Of a DNA stretch of 64,000 nucleotides, positions 61,849 to 64,000 are shown piece by piece. The notes beneath the pieces were generated by a model. The model saw only the letters and a program-made list of their open reading frames with translations. It was not told the DNA's origin and made no database searches. The DNA is from Pseudomonadota bacterium (GTDB taxonomy: Bacteria; Pseudomonadota; Gammaproteobacteria; Burkholderiales; Burkholderiaceae_C): positions 82,497 through 146,496 of the forward strand of contig JAFEEG010000042.1 of the NCBI GenBank assembly GCA_018241225.1, written 5' to 3'. Position 1 is the first letter of the stretch. Every line of letters starts with the position of its first letter. A program made the position numbers and the translations under genes.

Positions 61849-63810
61849 TCAGCTGATGCCGAGGATGGCGTCGAACATGGCCTGCGCGGTCTGGATGACC
61901 TTGGCGTTGGCCTGGTACATCTGCTGGTACATCAGCAGGTTGCCGGTTTCCTCGTCCTGGTTCACGCCGGATATGGATTGCTGGCTGGCACGGATCTGCG
62001 TGGCCAGGCTGTCCTGCGTCTTGCTGGCCACCTGCACCTCCATGGCGCGGTTGCCCACTTCGCTCACCAGTTGCGCGTAGGCGCCGTTGAAGGTGCTGGT
62101 GCCGCCGGCCATGGTGCTCTGGCGCTGCAGCGCACCCAGCAGCAGTGCGTTGCTGCCGTCGGACACGCCCGCGACGTTCTTCGAGATGGTGAAGCTGTCG
62201 CCCTGTGCCGGCGTGCCCTTGAGCGTGACGCTGATGCCGTCGAAGCTGATGGATGCGCCTTCGCTGTAGGGCACCGGGGTGCCGGCCGCATAGTTCTTCA
62301 CGGTGCCGTCGGTGGCGGTCACGGTCACGGCGGAGCCCGCCGGAAAGCCCGACAGCGTGCCGGTGGCCGCATCGTAGCTCAGCTTGACGTTGGCCGCCAG
62401 CGGTGTGCCGGCATAGCCGGCGCCGATGGTGGCGCTGCTGATCGAGCCGGTGCCCATGTTGCCGGCGGTGGAGCCGGTGATGACTGGCGAGGCCGCGGCC
62501 ACCTTGGCCGGGTCGCGCACCAGCACGTCCACGTCGCGCGCGCCGGTGCGCGTGGGCTGCACCAGGAAGGAATCGCCCACCGTGGCCGTGCCGCTGGCTG
62601 CGTCCAGCTGCACGCCATCGAACTTGATGGGAAAGCCGGTGGAATTGGCCACCACCTGGTTGTCCGACATGCGCGTGACCACGTAGGTGGGCGTACCCGA
62701 CACGTCCTTGAGCTGCACCTTGTAGTCACTGGTGGTCAGGCTGCCGGCATCGGTGATGCTGGCGCCCAGCTTCAGGTCGCCCGCGTTGTGGGTGTTGGTG
62801 AACACGCCGGGCTGGGCCACGCTGAAGAAGTCCTGCCCCAGCATGCCGCCCAGGTCCACGCCCAGCTTGTGCTGCGCATTGAAGGTGTCGCCCAGGGCGA
62901 TGGCCAGGCGGCCGACGGCGTTCTGCGTGGGGGTGAGCGTCTCGGCACGGAAGGCCATGAGGCCGCCCAGCGACCCACCGGTGAACACGCTGTCGGCCAC
63001 TTCCACCTGGTTGCCCGCCGGGCCCGTGATGGCGATGGACTTGCGCGTCGGATCGGCGGCCGAGGTCACCGCCGCCACTTCGGCGGCGCGGTCGCCCAGC
63101 ACCAGCGACTGGCCGTTGCCGATGAACACGTTGTACTTGCCCGAGTCGGTCTCCAGCACCTTCACGTCGACGATCTTGCTCAAGTCGCTGACCAGCTGGT
63201 CGCGCTGGTCCATCAGGTCGTTGGGCGGCTGGCCGCCGGCCATGGCGCTGAGCTGGCTGATCTGCTGGTTGAGGTTGGCGATCTGCGTGGCGTAGGTGTT
63301 GATCTGGCCTGCGCTGCCGGTGATCTGGTCGTTCACCGACGAGTTCATGTCCGTCAGGTACTGGTCGGTGGTGCGGAACTTGTTGGCCAGCGACTGCGCC
63401 GAACTGATGAGCTGCTGGCGCGCCGCCGGGTCGGCCGGCGTGTTGGCCAGGCCTTGCACGCTGTCGAAGAAGCCTTGCAGCAGCGGCTGCAGGCCCGAGG
63501 TACGGTCGGCCAACAGCGAGTCGATGCGGTTGATCTGCGAGGCGTAGGTGGACAGCGCCGAGGCGGAGGAATCGGCCGCTGCCAGTTGCGCCGTCAGGTA
63601 GCGGTCGTAGCTGCGGGTGACGGTGGTCACCACCGCGCCGGTGCCGAAGAAGCCCGCGCCGGTGGCGTTGGGGGTGGAGGTTCTGACCTGCGCCACCTGG
63701 CGGCTGTAGCCTGGCGTGTAGACGTTGGCCGTGTTGTGGGCCGTGGTCACCAGCGCGGCACGCGCCACGTTGAGACCGCTCAGGCCGGTGAGGAACAAGT
63801 TTCCGGACAT
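61849..63810 (-). CDS. flgK: Hook-filament junction protein FlgK (HAP1)
   Basis: FlgK sits directly on the hook. The product has 653 residues. Its N-terminus contains the rod/hook-type motif SGLNVARAALVTTAHNTANV followed by TPGYSRQ. Coiled helices cover about 80-200 (QINTYATQIANLNQQISQLS). The C-terminus ends with ETGNLLMYQQMYQANAKVIQ and AQAMFDAILGIS. A sigma-28-like element lies about 75-100 bp upstream. No flgA-J genes are in the window; they may lie beyond the right edge. Confidence 0.97.
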   Translation of the reverse strand: MSGNLFLTGLSGLNVARAALVTTAHNTANVYTPGYSRQVAQVRTSTPNATGAGFFGTGAVVTTVTRSYDRYLTAQLAAADSSASALSTYASQINRIDSLLADRTSGLQPLLQGFFDSVQGLANTPADPAARQQLISSAQSLANKFRTTDQYLTDMNSSVNDQITGSAGQINTYATQIANLNQQISQLSAMAGGQPPNDLMDQRDQLVSDLSKIVDVKVLETDSGKYNVFIGNGQSLVLGDRAAEVAAVTSAADPTRKSIAITGPAGNQVEVADSVFTGGSLGGLMAFRAETLTPTQNAVGRLAIALGDTFNAQHKLGVDLGGMLGQDFFSVAQPGVFTNTHNAGDLKLGASITDAGSLTTSDYKVQLKDVSGTPTYVVTRMSDNQVVANSTGFPIKFDGVQLDAASGTATVGDSFLVQPTRTGARDVDVLVRDPAKVAAASPVITGSTAGNMGTGSISSATIGAGYAGTPLAANVKLSYDAATGTLSGFPAGSAVTVTATDGTVKNYAAGTPVPYSEGASISFDGISVTLKGTPAQGDSFTISKNVAGVSDGSNALLLGALQRQSTMAGGTSTFNGAYAQLVSEVGNRAMEVQVASKTQDSLATQIRASQQSISGVNQDEETGNLLMYQQMYQANAKVIQTAQAMFDAILGIS

Positions 63811-63883
63811 GGTGCTTCAGAGGTGTTGGGTTTGACTCGGGGCGGGGGCTGCTTCTTTCGGCAACGCCCCGGCTTCAAGTGGA

Positions 63884-63910
63884 ATATCGGCAGGCCGGCG
63901 CGAATCTGAA
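63884..63910 (-). promoter_or_regulatory. Weak sigma-28-like promoter before flgK
   Basis: On the minus strand TTCAGATT, 11 bases, GCCGATAT. The -10 matches the flagellar consensus at 7 of 8 positions and the -35 at 5 of 8, with exact 11-base spacing. Late flagellar genes such as flgK often have a second sigma-28 promoter. Confidence 0.45.
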
Positions 63911-63942
63911 GGGCTGCGCCGGCCCGGTTGCGCGCCTGGCCC

Positions 63943-64000
63943 TCAGGCCGCCTGCAGGCGGAACACGCTCACCGATTGCACCAGGCCACCGGCCTGCTCC
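63943..64000 (-). CDS. Methyl-accepting chemotaxis protein, C-terminal tail only
   Basis: The last 58 bases read, on the minus strand, EQAGGLVQSVSVFRLQAA and then a stop. This is the usual end of a methyl-accepting chemotaxis protein (…LVxxVSVFRL). The gene starts beyond the right edge. It would supply a receptor for the chemotaxis system encoded at the left of the window. Confidence 0.7.
   Translation of the reverse strand, partial: EQAGGLVQSVSVFRLQAA

Noticed and set aside
1-64000. CRISPR arrays, rRNA and tRNA genes
   Set aside because: No regularly spaced repeats and no recognisable RNA gene sequences were found on either strand by reading.

Overview
The window is GC-rich chromosomal DNA from a motile betaproteobacterium, most likely a Comamonadaceae member (Variovorax or a close relative). 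This is inferred from flhDC-type flagellar control, three tandem Bug-type (tripartite tricarboxylate) binding proteins, a DUF3422 protein and the flagellar gene order. No rRNA, tRNA, CRISPR array, transposase or integrase was seen.

Positions 1-34077 are an almost unbroken flagellar and chemotaxis block. Reading leftward (minus strand) from flhD: flhD-flhC-motA-motB-cheA-(degenerate EAL/HDOD gene) ends in a clear intrinsic terminator. Next comes a sigma-28-like promoter and cheR-cheD-cheB-cheY-cheZ, then a 468-bp gap holding a long imperfect inverted repeat, then flhB-flhA-flhF, with flhF running off the left edge. Upstream of flhD, also leftward, lie fliC, flaG, fliD, fliS, fliT, a second FliK-like gene and a gene for a free FlhB C-terminal domain. 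fliC has a near-perfect sigma-28 promoter. fliE reads leftward, and fliF-G-H-I-J-K-L-M-N-O-P-Q-R read rightward as one tightly coupled operon with many start/stop overlaps. Together these encode the export gate (FlhAB, FliPQR), MS ring (FliF), C ring (FliGMN), ATPase complex (FliHIJ), length control (FliK), filament, cap and their chaperones, stator, and chemotaxis adaptation system. No cheW, fliA or flgA-J gene is in the window.

Positions 34078-60530 hold about 26 kb of non-flagellar genes between fliR and flgL. They are: an ArsR/AHSA1/DUF1801 operon with a predicted leaderless transcript; an alpha/beta-hydrolase-adenylyl cyclase fusion whose hydrolase nucleophile is replaced; a GDSL esterase lipoprotein; a Tat-exported phospholipase C; a sugar-acid-type operon (IlvD/Edd dehydratase, RraA-like protein, three Bug binding proteins, 2-hydroxyacid dehydrogenase) opposite a GntR regulator; a tannase/feruloyl-esterase plus DUF3237 operon opposite a MarR regulator with a perfect operator palindrome; a ClcB-type channel with a second IlvD/Edd dehydratase; a DUF3422 protein; and a TonB siderophore receptor with a PepSY membrane protein. 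A small proline-rich protein closes the region.

Positions 60596-63810 return to flagellar genes (flgL, flgK, minus strand), with a weaker sigma-28-like site before flgK. The last bases encode the C-terminal tail of a methyl-accepting chemotaxis protein entering from the right edge. The strongest points for follow-up are the FliK-like/FlhB-tail pair, the long C-terminal extension of FlhF, the inverted-repeat element before flhB, the doubly altered cyclase fusion, and the leaderless ArsR promoter-operator.
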